Positions 26,266-36,334 of a stretch of DNA of 64,000 nt are shown here, piece by piece. Each line of letters starts with the position of its first letter. The first letter of the stretch is position 1. The position numbers and the translations under genes were made by a program. This DNA comes from Kamptonema formosum PCC 6407 (GTDB lineage Bacteria; Cyanobacteriota; Cyanobacteriia; Cyanobacteriales; Microcoleaceae): assembly GCF_000332155.1 (NCBI RefSeq), contig NZ_KB235903.1, forward strand, positions 63,166-127,165, given 5' to 3'. A model generated the notes under the pieces. That model searched no databases and was not told the origin of the DNA. It saw nothing but the letters and a program-made list of their open reading frames with translations.

Positions 26266-28020
26266 ATGAAGTTACGCTCCTTTTTATCTTTCCTTATTCC
26301 TGGCATTCTTGCCTTATTCGCGTTAAGTGCAGGTGGTTTTTACTGGCTAAAGGCTAACACCCCGCTGAATTTGCTGCAAGGCGGCCCGACTGGTGCCCCT
26401 GTGGCTGCGATGTTTGTGCCGAAGAGTGCGCCTGCTATGTTATCAATGCTAGTAAATCCCGATCGGTTGGAAGCTTTGCAGCAGGTTTTTTCTCCTTTCC
26501 AAGAGAAAGGGCGATGCCTTCGGCTGGCTACGCCTACGCACTCTGAAGTTAACCAAATTAAAAAAAGCTTGTTGGCAAATACGGGTTTGGATTACAGTCG
26601 AGATATTAAGCCCTGGTTGGGGGATGAAATTACTCTGGCGGTAACGGCGACGGATTTCGATCGCGATCGCAGCAATGGCAAACAAATTGGGCTATTATTA
26701 GCTCTGGCAAGCAACGATCCTGACCTGAGTCGAGAATTTCTAGAACGCTTCTGGCAGAAACCTACCGTTAGTGGTGAAAATATAGTTTCTGAACAATATA
26801 AAGGCGTGAAATTAATTTATAGGACAGGGAGTATGGGTAACACTCTTTCATCTCTGTCTTCAGCAGGATCGCCAAATTTAGCTACTGCTGTAGTTGGTAG
26901 CAGTTCCACAAATCATCATAGTTTTGTCCTCTTGGCTAACCATCCCAAGGTATTGCGAGAAGCCATTAATAACGTTCAAGCTGCCAATCTAAATCTGAAT
27001 AATAATGCTGAATATCAAAAGACTTTAGAAGAGTTAAAAGGTGGCAGAATTGCTGTAGCCTTTGCAAATATAGCGGAAGTAAATGATTGGATTGGTACTC
27101 AAAAGGCAATTGGTGATGCACAAAAGGCAAATCCGATGGCATCTCCCTCAACACTGGCGATCGCTATGGGAATAAATCGGCAAGGATTACTTGCAGAAGC
27201 TGTTTTAGTCTCCCCTGAAGGTAAAAATTTTCAATCTCCAACCCCCAAATCTGGGCTAGTTAAGGCTTTAGATTATGTCCCGGAGGCGAGCCCTTTTGTA
27301 GCAGCGAGTACCGATCTCAACCATCTTTGGAACGAAATTGCTGCTGGAGTTACTGGTAACGATCTACTCTCAAAATTGGTAAATCAACCCCTAGCGGATC
27401 TGAAAGTAACTTGGGGTATTGATTTAGCAGAGGATATATTTAGTTGGGTGCGCGGCGAGTATGTTTTAGCTTTGTTACCCCGTCCAGATCGCAATGGCCC
27501 TGATTGGATTTTTGCGGCTGAAAAATCACCGGAGTCTGAAAAGGCCATCGCTCGTTTGGATGCGATCGCGCTCAGTCAAGATTATAGCATTGGCAGTTTT
27601 AACCTGGATAATCAAAAGATTTCGGCATGGACGCGCTTGACTACTAGCTCTAATTTTGATAATAAAAATACAGCTATTAAAGCTGAAGCTAAGGGCGTTC
27701 ATGCTACTGTTGGGGAATACGAAGTTTTTACCACTTCTGTAGAGGCAATGGATGAAGCGCTGAAAGCTTCACAAACTGGAAGTCTGGCTAGAAATAGTGA
27801 CTTTCAAACTAGCATTGCGCCTTTACCCCAGTTAAATTATGGTTATCTATACTTAGATTGGCCGTCAAGTAAGCCTGTGTGGGAGCGGCAAATACCGCTT
27901 TTGAGGTTGATTGAGTTATCTGCGAGGCCGTTTTTCGACCATTTGCGATCGCTTACTTTAACTAGCACTGGTGAAGAAGCTGGTGTACGGCGAGGGAGTG
28001 CTTTTATTCGGCTAAATTAA
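26266..28020 (+). CDS. DUF3352-family membrane-anchored protein
   Basis: The 584-residue protein has an N-terminal signal anchor (about 7-28) and a large non-cytoplasmic region. Blocks such as PVAAMFVPKSAPAMLSMLVNPD and LGDEITLAVTATD match the cyanobacterial DUF3352 family, whose role is unknown. Internally it looks like two similar halves, each with an ATDL or LDWP-type motif. Residues 82-91 (GRCLRLATPT) are encoded by a dispersed palindromic repeat, GGCGATGCC...GGCTACGCC at 26510-26539, inserted in frame. The gene is followed by TAATTGG and CCCCTAG arrays. It is monocistronic. Confidence 0.82.
   Translation: MKLRSFLSFLIPGILALFALSAGGFYWLKANTPLNLLQGGPTGAPVAAMFVPKSAPAMLSMLVNPDRLEALQQVFSPFQEKGRCLRLATPTHSEVNQIKKSLLANTGLDYSRDIKPWLGDEITLAVTATDFDRDRSNGKQIGLLLALASNDPDLSREFLERFWQKPTVSGENIVSEQYKGVKLIYRTGSMGNTLSSLSSAGSPNLATAVVGSSSTNHHSFVLLANHPKVLREAINNVQAANLNLNNNAEYQKTLEELKGGRIAVAFANIAEVNDWIGTQKAIGDAQKANPMASPSTLAIAMGINRQGLLAEAVLVSPEGKNFQSPTPKSGLVKALDYVPEASPFVAASTDLNHLWNEIAAGVTGNDLLSKLVNQPLADLKVTWGIDLAEDIFSWVRGEYVLALLPRPDRNGPDWIFAAEKSPESEKAIARLDAIALSQDYSIGSFNLDNQKISAWTRLTTSSNFDNKNTAIKAEAKGVHATVGEYEVFTTSVEAMDEALKASQTGSLARNSDFQTSIAPLPQLNYGYLYLDWPSSKPVWERQIPLLRLIELSARPFFDHLRSLTLTSTGEEAGVRRGSAFIRLN
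26510..26539. repeat. In-frame interspersed repeat in the DUF3352 gene
   Basis: The 30 bases begin GGCGATGCCTTCGGCTGG and end CTACGCCTACGC. The string is close to an interspersed repeat common in cyanobacterial genomes and imperfectly palindromic. It contributes ten codons without breaking the frame. A related element sits at 34353-34377. Confidence 0.7.
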
Positions 28021-28022
28021 AA

Positions 28023-28143
28023 GGATAATTGGTAATTGGTAATTGGTAATTGGTAATTGGTAATCCCCCCTCCTCCCCATCCTCCCCATCTCCCCCATCT
28101 CCTCCTCTTTCCCTAGCCCCTAGCCCCTAGCCCCTAGCCCCTT
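28023..28143. repeat. Heptamer arrays: TAATTGG then pyrimidine-rich then CCCCTAG
   Basis: Five TAATTGG units (28026-28060) pass into a C-rich run (CCTCCCC, CTCCCCAT) and then CCCCTAG units at 28115-28143. The array fills the gap between the convergent DUF3352 and histidine kinase genes. The same order, TAATTGG then CTCCCCAT then CCCCTAG, recurs at 36082-36334. Confidence 0.85.
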
Positions 28144-28147
28144 CTTC

Positions 28148-31100
28148 TTAACACTTAACTGGTAGCCTAACAGTAAAAACAGACCCAGAACCCAACTTAC
28201 TCTCAACTTCAATATCACCACCCATCATTAAGCAAAAGTGGCGGCTAATCGCCAATCCCAACCCCGTACCACCATATTGCCTCGTAGTAGACGTATCCCC
28301 TTGCATAAAAGGTTGAAATAAATGCTCTAATTGCGTGGCGGACATCCCAATTCCAGTATCAGCCACTTGGAACAACAAGAAACATAAATAATCTCCTTCA
28401 CTTTCTATATCACCATTAAATATTTCTTCATTTCCTACCTTTTCATCCTTAGTAAGAGTAATAGTAATAGTACCATCCTTAGTAAACTTAGCTGCATTAC
28501 TCAGCAAATTAAGTAATATTTGGCGAGTCTTAGTAGGATCGGCATACATTTCATCCAGATTGCTTCCAAAAGAAACCTCCAACTTATTAGAATTTTTCAT
28601 AACTAGCGGTTCTACAGTAGCAATTACTTCCTCAATCAAATCTACAGGATTGAAATTTTCCAGGTAAAGTTCCATCCTTCCCGCTTCAATCTTAGAAATA
28701 TCAAGAATATCACTAATCAAGCCTAACAGATGTTTTCCCGCCCTCTGAATCCTATCTAAATCCGAGATAAATTCTTCAGCTCCCAAATCTTCAGCATCTT
28801 CTTTCAACAGATCGCTGTAACCAATAATTGCATTAAGAGGAGTACGTAATTCGTGACTCATATTTGCTAAAAAAGCACTTTTGGCTTGATTAGCTGCAAC
28901 CGCAGATTGGGCAACTTTTTGAAATTCTTCTGCGAGTTTACGTTGAGTAATATCCTCCGCAATGCCCACAATGCGGTAAATTTCCCCCACGTCATTATAT
29001 ATCGGAAAAGCGCGATCGCGAATCCAGCAAATAGAACCGTCAGGACGCAAAATCCGGTATTCTCGATCGTACTCTGCTTGCGTATTTTTCTCAATAAAAG
29101 ACATCACCCGCTCGCGGTCATCGGGATGAATTGCACTTGCCAAACATTGCGGATTTTCGTATAAACTTTGACGACTGCAACCCCAAATTTGCTCGCAAGC
29201 AGGACTTACATAGAGTATCTGCTTTTGATTGGGGTCAATCATCCAAAAAACCTCATGGATATTTTCTGCCATTTGGCGAAAACGCTCCTCAGAAGCTCGT
29301 AGCTCGCCGACTATGCGTTGTAGTTCCGTTACATCCTGAACTAAAGAAGCTACTCCTACCACATTACCATCATCATCAATTAAAGTCGTGTTGTACCACT
29401 CACATAAAATAATCTTACCGTCTTTCCTTACATTCTCATTAGTGCTGCGCCTCCCTCCCCGATTTGTCGATAACTCTGCCCAAAGCTGATGGATGTAACT
29501 TAAATCTGTGTTAGGAATTAAAAGCTCGATCCCATTGCGCCCTAAAGCTTCTTCGCGGCTATATCCAAAAATTTGTTCCGCCCCTGGATTCCATTCAGAG
29601 ACCTCAAAATTCACCTTCCATTCAATCACGCCCACCGGCGTTTGCTGAAAATGTAGAGCTAATTTTTTCTGAGATTTTTGCAGAGAAGCTATCAACCCCA
29701 TCTTTTCCGCTTCGGCCTCTTTCTCAGCAGTAATATCTCGAATTAGAATCACTGTTCCTAAATAAGCTATTTTACTAGATTGGGAAATGGGAATCGAACA
29801 CCGATGGTTAGCAACTGAATATTTCTCCTGAGTAATTGGAAATTGTGACTTACCATTAGCGGTAGTATCCAGACTTTGCTGATCTCGAATTAGGGAGCCA
29901 CGCAGATTATTATCGTCTTTCAAAATAGCCGTTACAGCCGCCTTACCCGTGCGACCCCCAGCCAAAGGGATTTCCAATGTAAAAACATCTCTGGGACAGC
30001 TCTTACTGTGTTCCATTAATTGAGTTATCTCACTCCCAAACACCTCTTGGTACTCTTTGCCCTCAAGGTTAATTTCGCTCAAATCAAATAGAATTAAAAG
30101 AGCTGGATTAAAGCGGGCAATCTTTCCATTTTGGTCAATTACTAACAAACCATCAGCCAAATTATCGACGATGGCACTCAAATAAACTAGAGCTTCCTGA
30201 AGTTCCTCAGTAGCAGTTTCCACTCGCTCTTCCAAAGTAGCGAAAGACTCTTGCAACTGACCAGCCATGCTGTTAAAAGACCGAGCCAAAACCCCCAATT
30301 CCTGCGAGCGATTTACTTGTAGTTCCCCTTCCCATTCTCCCCGTGAAAAAGCCTCCGCAGCTTTGCTCAAACGCTCAATCGGCCCCACAATCCATTTAGA
30401 AGTCAGAATTCCTAGTAGCGTCGCTACTATCAGCGCACCCAAACAGAGCAAGATAGTAGTACGAGTATTGGCGTTAATTTCATCCATGAAATCTGCTTCT
30501 GGCACAACAACCACAATCAACCAATCAAGGCCTCTACCATCAGAAAGCGGTGTCACCTGAACGAATTGGCGATTTCCATCGAGGATGAAATCCGATTGTT
30601 GGCTGCTTTTAATTTTATTAAAATCCCCAAAGCTTTCAACTAAATGCTGCGCCGTCGAGCGAATCAGTGGATTTGGACTACCTATTGCCGACATTCGTTT
30701 AGGGTCATTATTACGACCAAAAAAAGGCGATTCAGGAGTTGAATTTGCCACCAGTTCTCCAGAGCGTTCGATGATAAAAGTCTCTCCCGATCGACCAATT
30801 TCCAGACTTCGCAGGAATTGATTAATCTGGGAGAGTACCAGGTCAGCACCAATTACACCTAAGAGTTCCCCTTGATTGCCATAAACTGGTCTAGCAGCAG
30901 TAATACCCAGTTTGGGAAAGCCAATATATGTGTAAATTTTGCTCCATTTCGCTTTGCCAGCTTTAACTGCGGCTGTATACCAGGGGCGAGGCCGGGGATC
31001 GTAGTTAGGGGTGACTTTTAACAGCTTGGAAATATTACCTAAGTTATCGAGACCATAGCTATGAAAGTCGTAGTTAGTGGATTGGTCGCAAACTCCAATT

Positions 31101-31516
31101 CGCAATTGACCATTATCAAGGCGTTCCACGCCAATAAACTCTTTTTCTTCTGAGGAGAACTGAATGTAGCCGATAGTATCAAAACTTTGAATTTGTTTAA
31201 AGAGATAGCGCTTAAGGCCTTCGGAGTCGTGTAAATCTAAAAGACCAAGGCGGAAGGCATTGATGTTAATTTGATTGATAGTATGAGGTGTTTCTACGTA
31301 ACTGTAAAGGTGTTGCTGGATGCGGGCAGTTACTTCGCTGCGAAGTTGCGTTGCCACGTTATTGACAGCCTTTTGCCCATTCCGCAGCGAGAGCCACCCT
31401 GTCAGTGCTACGGCCGCAAAAGTCTGGAGTGTGAAGGGTACTACTAGGACAGTGCCAAGAGGCACTTTTCCTGATACTTTTATAATCTGGGCGATCAGAT
31501 ATTTTAGCGGCATCAT
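28148..31516 (-). CDS. Membrane sensor histidine kinase (Cache, HAMP, three PAS)
   Basis: The 1122-residue kinase has a membrane span near residues 18-40. A large extracytoplasmic sensor of the double-Cache type follows (about 45-345; it contains [15 protein letters not shown] and [14 protein letters not shown]). A second span (about 350-373), a HAMP linker and three PAS/PAC units come next. The core has H-box MSHELRTPL with His888 and a HATPase ending GTGLGLAIS. It lacks a receiver. Double-Cache domains usually bind small ligands such as amino acids or carboxylates, so it probably senses a solute outside the cell. No cognate regulator lies next to it. Confidence 0.9.
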   Translation of the reverse strand: MMPLKYLIAQIIKVSGKVPLGTVLVVPFTLQTFAAVALTGWLSLRNGQKAVNNVATQLRSEVTARIQQHLYSYVETPHTINQININAFRLGLLDLHDSEGLKRYLFKQIQSFDTIGYIQFSSEEKEFIGVERLDNGQLRIGVCDQSTNYDFHSYGLDNLGNISKLLKVTPNYDPRPRPWYTAAVKAGKAKWSKIYTYIGFPKLGITAARPVYGNQGELLGVIGADLVLSQINQFLRSLEIGRSGETFIIERSGELVANSTPESPFFGRNNDPKRMSAIGSPNPLIRSTAQHLVESFGDFNKIKSSQQSDFILDGNRQFVQVTPLSDGRGLDWLIVVVVPEADFMDEINANTRTTILLCLGALIVATLLGILTSKWIVGPIERLSKAAEAFSRGEWEGELQVNRSQELGVLARSFNSMAGQLQESFATLEERVETATEELQEALVYLSAIVDNLADGLLVIDQNGKIARFNPALLILFDLSEINLEGKEYQEVFGSEITQLMEHSKSCPRDVFTLEIPLAGGRTGKAAVTAILKDDNNLRGSLIRDQQSLDTTANGKSQFPITQEKYSVANHRCSIPISQSSKIAYLGTVILIRDITAEKEAEAEKMGLIASLQKSQKKLALHFQQTPVGVIEWKVNFEVSEWNPGAEQIFGYSREEALGRNGIELLIPNTDLSYIHQLWAELSTNRGGRRSTNENVRKDGKIILCEWYNTTLIDDDGNVVGVASLVQDVTELQRIVGELRASEERFRQMAENIHEVFWMIDPNQKQILYVSPACEQIWGCSRQSLYENPQCLASAIHPDDRERVMSFIEKNTQAEYDREYRILRPDGSICWIRDRAFPIYNDVGEIYRIVGIAEDITQRKLAEEFQKVAQSAVAANQAKSAFLANMSHELRTPLNAIIGYSDLLKEDAEDLGAEEFISDLDRIQRAGKHLLGLISDILDISKIEAGRMELYLENFNPVDLIEEVIATVEPLVMKNSNKLEVSFGSNLDEMYADPTKTRQILLNLLSNAAKFTKDGTITITLTKDEKVGNEEIFNGDIESEGDYLCFLLFQVADTGIGMSATQLEHLFQPFMQGDTSTTRQYGGTGLGLAISRHFCLMMGGDIEVESKLGSGSVFTVRLPVKC

Positions 31517-32062
31517 GGAATAATTAATTCAAAATTCAAACTTAAAAATGTTTGAAATTCTTGTGCTTTAAGAGATCCGGCTAGAAAGCAATGGACTTTT
31601 GACTAACCTGAGAACTGATTCTCAAATGAAAAATTTTCTCAGCAGTTTGCCAGCAAAGAAGCTTTATCCTAGCAACCAGAGTTGGAAGGGGAACGCCTCT
31701 TAACTTAACCTATAGTCTGGAAAATGCAACCGCACCAACAAATTTTTCCTTTACATAAACCAAACTAGGGGAGAAACTAGAGGGTAGAAGGCAGAGGGCA
31801 TAAAGATTCAGTTATCTAGAAGGGAATAAGGTTCTAGCTGCTTAATATGTGTTTACATACTTGTTGATTTTTGTCTACCTACTTATTTGCTATATAGCAA
31901 TCGCCACAATGGTTAAGACACTCGCTCATGGCCCAAACTATTGACTCTCTTTCCCTTATTTCCCTTATTTCCCTTATTTCCCTTATTTCCCTTATTTCCC
32001 TTCTTTCCCTAGCCCCTAGCCCCTAGCCCCTAGCCCCTAGCCCCTAACCGCCCTGGCGGTTG
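31517..32062. other. Repeat-rich intergenic region, no gene
   Basis: The left part (31517-31945) holds the promoter side of the histidine kinase and no open frame of interest. From 31950 to 32004 there is a tandem array of the 9-mer TTTCCCTTA. It passes directly into five or six CCCCTAG heptamers and the AACCGCCCTGGCGGTT palindrome. Confidence 0.7.
31950..32004. repeat. Nonamer array TTTCCCTTA
   Basis: About six consecutive copies of TTTCCCTTA occur. The nine-base unit differs from the seven-base units elsewhere in the window, yet the array is fused to a CCCCTAG array. Confidence 0.85.
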
Positions 32063-32067
32063 CTATA
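32024..32067. repeat. Composite repeat: CCCCTAG array plus GGCGGTT palindrome, copy 2
   Basis: Identical over 44 bases to 18851-18894. Its last bases (GCTATA) provide the stop codon, read on the minus strand as TAG, of the gene at 32063-32389. Confidence 0.85.
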
Positions 32068-32389
32068 CTTTCCAGATGCCAGCGTGAACTTTGAACCCCA
32101 TCTCTTGAAGTCGATACTTAGAGTCCTTGAGATTATGCTGCACGTTCTCCATCGCCACTTGTCTTTCCTCTAGGGGGCAGCTAGTGGTAATCTCTGAGAC
32201 GAGTTCCTTAAAGTGAACTACGTGACCTAGTACCTGCTGGCTAAGTACAATGTAAGCTGTAATCAGGGCGGCTCCCCTTTCGTCACGTGGGCCTATGACC
32301 CAATGTATATCTACGTGCGTTTCACCAATCTCTTTTGCTCTGAGGAAAGCCAGATACCCTTCGGCATCCTCAAATTCTAAATAGGCCAT
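32063..32389 (-). CDS. Hypothetical protein, 108 residues
   Basis: I do not recognise this protein. It starts MAYLEFEDAEGYLAFLRAKE and contains HVDIHWVIGPRDERGAALI, a helical segment (AYIVLSQQVLGHVVHFKELV), and ends in a short beta pattern (FKVHAGIWKV). It is soluble and balanced in charge. Its TAG stop codon is formed by the composite heptamer-palindrome repeat, so the extreme C-terminus may have been reset by repeat insertion. It is divergent from the double-kinase gene at 32822. Confidence 0.6.
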   Translation of the reverse strand: MAYLEFEDAEGYLAFLRAKEIGETHVDIHWVIGPRDERGAALITAYIVLSQQVLGHVVHFKELVSEITTSCPLEERQVAMENVQHNLKDSKYRLQEMGFKVHAGIWKV

Positions 32390-32821
32390 TGTACTGATGT
32401 TAATTCCTTGTTGATTCTAAAGTAATATTTTTACAGCCTGAGAACTTGTGGATTTCCAAAGTGTAACAGGCTCAGGGTAAGGCAGAGCAAAATATTTTCT
32501 CCAACTGGGTGCTTTCTCTATGGCTGGGCCATTTGGCTTAAGACTAGGTATGAGCACTATTTATTTACTGGCAAAAATTATGTGCTTGTGTGGCGATCGC
32601 ATCTCCTTAAGGACTACGATCTAATTTGCGATCGCTGTTAGGTTAGATATGTTCCAGATCGAGTTAGGTTTTTTCTCAAAAAAAACCTGATATCAGGATT
32701 TAGGGATGCAACTTGTATTGTAATTGACATTCCCCGGGAATTAGGCAACGGGTTTTCAGGCTAGCTATTATAAATTTCAGATTTTACAAATCGTTCACTT
32801 AACCCTGCTCGTAAAGAACCC
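32390..32821. other. Leader of the double-kinase gene
   Basis: This gap of 432 bp has two HIP1-like sites. It also has a short hairpin, AGGTTTTTT (from 32666) facing AAAAAACCT (to 32688), which could be a terminator or leader structure. No gene is visible. Confidence 0.5.
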
Positions 32822-35800
32822 ATGAAAGAAGGACAAACGCTAAAAGGACGCTATAAAATCATTCAAGACCTCAAGAGAGGAGCTTTTGGCAGAACTTACT
32901 GCGCCGAAGATGAGCAGGATTCTCAAGGAAGCTTGTACGTTGTCAAACAACTTCAGCCAAATACAACTAATCCGGCAATTTTAGACGAAGCGCGACGGAG
33001 ATTTGAACTAGAAGCTTCAACTTTGGAAAAGTTGGGCGATCACGATCAAATCCCTAAACTTTTAGCTCATTTTGAGGAAAATCAAGAATTTTATTTAGTT
33101 CAGGATTTTGTTGACGGTCAAGATTTGAGCCGAGAAATTACTGAAGGTAAGCGGTGGAATGAAAGCGATGTGGTGACGATGTTGGTGGATGTTCTGGAAG
33201 TTTTAGAGTACATCCATCAGCAAAATGTGATTCACCGCGATATTAAACCATCTAATTTAATTAGGCGTAAGTCCGACCACAAAATTGTGCTGATTGACTT
33301 TGGCGCGGTAAAAGAAATAGAAACTTTAGTAATTAATACGTCAGGGCAAACGAGTGGTTCTGTGATCGGTACGCCGGGGTATATGCCGATTGAACATTTG
33401 GGGGGAAGACCGCGTTTTAATAGCGATATTTATGCCTTGGGAATGACTGCTATTCAAGCGATAACTGGGGTAGTTCCTCTGAGATTGCCGCGAGATTCCC
33501 AAACAGATGAAGTGGTCTGGCGGAATGTGGTAGAAGTGAACGAACAGCTAGCAGATATTTTAGATAAAATGGTCAGGTCGCAATCTCGCGATCGCTATCA
33601 GTCAGCAACGGAAGTTTTAGACGATCTGCGGGTTGTAGTTAATGAAATCCGGGGACTGCACAGAATAGGACAAATATTAGATAAGCGTTATAAAATTATT
33701 AGTTTGTTGGGAGAAGGGAGATTTGGACAAACTTATTTGGCTCTAGATCAGCGCCGAACTGATAATGCTCGCTGTGTTATTAAGCAACTTAAGCTGCAAG
33801 CAAATCATCCTTTGATTGTACGGGAAGCAAGAAGAATATTTGAAACTGAAGCCCAAGTTATGTACAGTTTGGGTAAAAACGAATTGATTCCAGAACTGTT
33901 GGGGGAGTTTGAAGAAAATCAAGAATTTTATTTAGTTTGGGAATTTATAGAAGGTGAAGAAGTTAGTAAAGAAATTGCCCACAATCGATTTAATGAAGAG
34001 CAGGTAGTTGACCTTTTACAAGATGTTCTTTTAACTCTGGCTTTTGCTCACGAACAAACTATTCACTGCGATATTAAACCTGATAATTTAATCCGGCGTT
34101 CCTTGGATGGCAGGGTGATGTTAACTGATTTCGGTTCAGTTAAGCAAATTAGCACTTTAGTAGTGAATTATCAAGGGCAATTGAGCATTACTAATGTTAT
34201 CGGTACACCTGGATATATGCCGAAGGAACAGCAAGCTGGAAATCCGCGCCCTAATAGTGATATTTATGCTTTGGGGATGACGGCGATTCATGCTTTAACA
34301 GGGGTATTTCCAGCAGAATTAGGTCAAGAACCAAATACGGGGGAGGTGAATTGGCGAAGCCTACGGCAGGCTTCGCCAACGCAAGCTCAAGTTAGTGAGA
34401 ATTTAGGGGCAATTTTAGATAAGATGGTGCTCAGCTATTTTCGCTCGCGTTATGAATCTGTAGATGAAGTCCTTAATGATTTGCGGAAGGTTCACAGCAC
34501 TCCCAAGGTGGCAGGCGAGTTAGAAATTCATCCATATTTTGAGTTAGAAGATGGCGATTTTTTTGAGTTAGAAGCTAGTAGGGAGAGTGCCTTGCTACCT
34601 GCTAGGGACAAGTCAGAAATTCACTCGGATTCCGAGACAAGAAATGGGGCAATGCAACAGCGGGTAGCTGATAGCAATCAAGCTAAAACAGAGGATTTAG
34701 TGGCAGTTCCTCCCGCGATCGAGGAAGAAGCGACTGCTACTAAATTACCTCTAACGACAGCGATCGTTACTCTCCCTACATCGCATCGAAAAATTTTGCC
34801 TATTTCTCTGGCAATATTAGCCGTTTTGCTGACTGTAGGCGGCATATTTATCTGGCCGTCTGTACAATTTATTTATTTGTTGAATCAATGTAATGGGTTG
34901 ATTGAGGCGGAACAAGGAGAAGAAGCAGTACAGGCGTGCGATCGCGCCATAGCTATTAAACCAAACGATCCCGAAGCTTTGAAGGATCAAGGCGACGCAC
35001 TATCTAGTTTAGAACGCTATGAGGCGGCGCTGGTAACTTATGATAAGGCGCTACAATATAAGCCAGATTTTTATCAAGCTTGGAACACGAAGGGCCAAGT
35101 TTTATACAAATTACAACGTTATAATGAGGCCCTGGAGGCCCACGAAAAGGCGATCGCGATCGCGCCAACAGATGCTAAGGGTTTGAATGGTAGAGGCGTG
35201 GCGATGATTGGTTTGGGTAAGTATGATGATGCTTTGGTAGCTTTTGATAAGGCGATCGCGACTAACCCAGATGACTCCCAAGCGTGGGAAAATAAGGGCT
35301 TAGCATTGGAGTATTTGCAGCGAACTCAAGATGCAGGAGGCGCATACAAAGAAGCGATCGCTTTACTTGATAATCAGCTTAAACAAAAGCCAGAGAATGT
35401 CAAGGCATGGGTAGATAAAGGCCGCGTATTGGGTAAATTGCAGCGTCATACAGAGGCGTTAGCCGCCTATGATAATGCCATTCAAATTAAATCAGATTTT
35501 TATCCGGCGTGGATTGGTAAAGGTAGTACCCTATTTTTCATGCAGCGCTTTCAAGATGCGTTGAATGCTTACGATAAGGCGGTGGAAATTCGCCCGAAAT
35601 ACTATTTACCTTGGCATAATCGGGGTTCCGTATTGTCGGATGGGTTACAGCGTTATGAAAATGCTTTAGCTTCTTATCAAAAGGCGATCGATCTTAACCC
35701 CAATTTTTTCCCTGCTTTGCGAGATCAAGGTAAGGCGCTGATGCAGTTGCAGAAATATGAAGACGCGATCGCAGCTTTTGACAAGGCGCTGAAAATCAAT

Positions 35801-36067
35801 CCCAATGACTATCCATCTTGGGGTAGTAGAGGGATTGCTTTGACTAAGCTACAGCGTTATGATGAAGCCTTAGCAGCTTTTGATAAGGCGATCGCGATTA
35901 ATTCAAATGACCCCCTAGCTTGGGCCAATCGCGCTTGGGCCTTGGAACAGTGGGGACGCTCTGAGGATGCGATCGCGGCCTATAATAAAGCAATTGAAAT
36001 TAAGCCAGATTTTCAACCTGCGATCGAAGCCAGAAAAATGTTATTGGAGAAGTTGGGACTACAATAA
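32822..36067 (+). CDS. Ser/Thr protein kinase with two kinase domains and a TPR tail
   Basis: The 1081-residue protein has two consecutive Hanks-type kinase domains (about 8-275 and 285-560). An acidic linker, one membrane span (about 658-681) and roughly ten TPR units (690-1075) follow. Domain 1 has Lys42, HRD (138-140) and DFG, but its glycine loop reads LKRGAFG, with Lys for the first Gly. Domain 2 has an intact loop LGEGRFG and Lys321, but HCD (415-417) in place of HRD. Both have PGYMP activation-segment ends. It probably phosphorylates Ser/Thr in partners held by the TPR domain, which would sit across the membrane if topology follows the single span. A perfect palindromic repeat encodes residues 511-519. 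Confidence 0.9.
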   Translation: MKEGQTLKGRYKIIQDLKRGAFGRTYCAEDEQDSQGSLYVVKQLQPNTTNPAILDEARRRFELEASTLEKLGDHDQIPKLLAHFEENQEFYLVQDFVDGQDLSREITEGKRWNESDVVTMLVDVLEVLEYIHQQNVIHRDIKPSNLIRRKSDHKIVLIDFGAVKEIETLVINTSGQTSGSVIGTPGYMPIEHLGGRPRFNSDIYALGMTAIQAITGVVPLRLPRDSQTDEVVWRNVVEVNEQLADILDKMVRSQSRDRYQSATEVLDDLRVVVNEIRGLHRIGQILDKRYKIISLLGEGRFGQTYLALDQRRTDNARCVIKQLKLQANHPLIVREARRIFETEAQVMYSLGKNELIPELLGEFEENQEFYLVWEFIEGEEVSKEIAHNRFNEEQVVDLLQDVLLTLAFAHEQTIHCDIKPDNLIRRSLDGRVMLTDFGSVKQISTLVVNYQGQLSITNVIGTPGYMPKEQQAGNPRPNSDIYALGMTAIHALTGVFPAELGQEPNTGEVNWRSLRQASPTQAQVSENLGAILDKMVLSYFRSRYESVDEVLNDLRKVHSTPKVAGELEIHPYFELEDGDFFELEASRESALLPARDKSEIHSDSETRNGAMQQRVADSNQAKTEDLVAVPPAIEEEATATKLPLTTAIVTLPTSHRKILPISLAILAVLLTVGGIFIWPSVQFIYLLNQCNGLIEAEQGEEAVQACDRAIAIKPNDPEALKDQGDALSSLERYEAALVTYDKALQYKPDFYQAWNTKGQVLYKLQRYNEALEAHEKAIAIAPTDAKGLNGRGVAMIGLGKYDDALVAFDKAIATNPDDSQAWENKGLALEYLQRTQDAGGAYKEAIALLDNQLKQKPENVKAWVDKGRVLGKLQRHTEALAAYDNAIQIKSDFYPAWIGKGSTLFFMQRFQDALNAYDKAVEIRPKYYLPWHNRGSVLSDGLQRYENALASYQKAIDLNPNFFPALRDQGKALMQLQKYEDAIAAFDKALKINPNDYPSWGSRGIALTKLQRYDEALAAFDKAIAINSNDPLAWANRAWALEQWGRSEDAIAAYNKAIEIKPDFQPAIEARKMLLEKLGLQ
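34353..34377. repeat. In-frame palindromic repeat inside the kinase gene
   Basis: GGCGAAGCCT (34353-34362) and AGGCTTCGCC (34368-34377) are perfect inverted arms around ACGGC. The element reads through in frame as SLRQASP between the second kinase's TNWR-like and QAQVSENL segments. It resembles the element at 26510-26539. Confidence 0.75.
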
Positions 36068-36081
36068 GTATATCGATTCAA

Positions 36082-36334
36082 TTGGGAATTGGTAATTGGT
36101 AATTGGTAATGGCTAATTGCTAATCGCTAATGGCTAAACGTAAGGTGGGCGATCGCCGCAAAAATCTTGTCACAATTCGCTAATATGGTTTCAGCGATCG
36201 CCCACCCTACAAGCTAACTATCCATCTCCCCCATCTCCCTCATCCTTCCCATCCTCCCCATCTCCCCCATCTCCCCCATCCTCCCCATCCTCCCCCTCTC
36301 TTTCCCTAGCCCCTAGCCCCTAGCCCCTAGCCCC
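36082..36334. repeat. TAATTGG array, GGTGGGCGATCGC hairpin, CTCCCCAT run and CCCCTAG array
   Basis: After the kinase gene come TAATTGG/TAATGGC units (36082-36134). An inverted repeat follows, GTAAGGTGGGCGATCGC (from 36140) with GCGATCGCCCACCCTAC (to 36210), one mismatch in 17. Then come CTCCCCCAT units and four CCCCTAG heptamers. The last of these encode the end of the GST gene on the minus strand. Confidence 0.8.
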
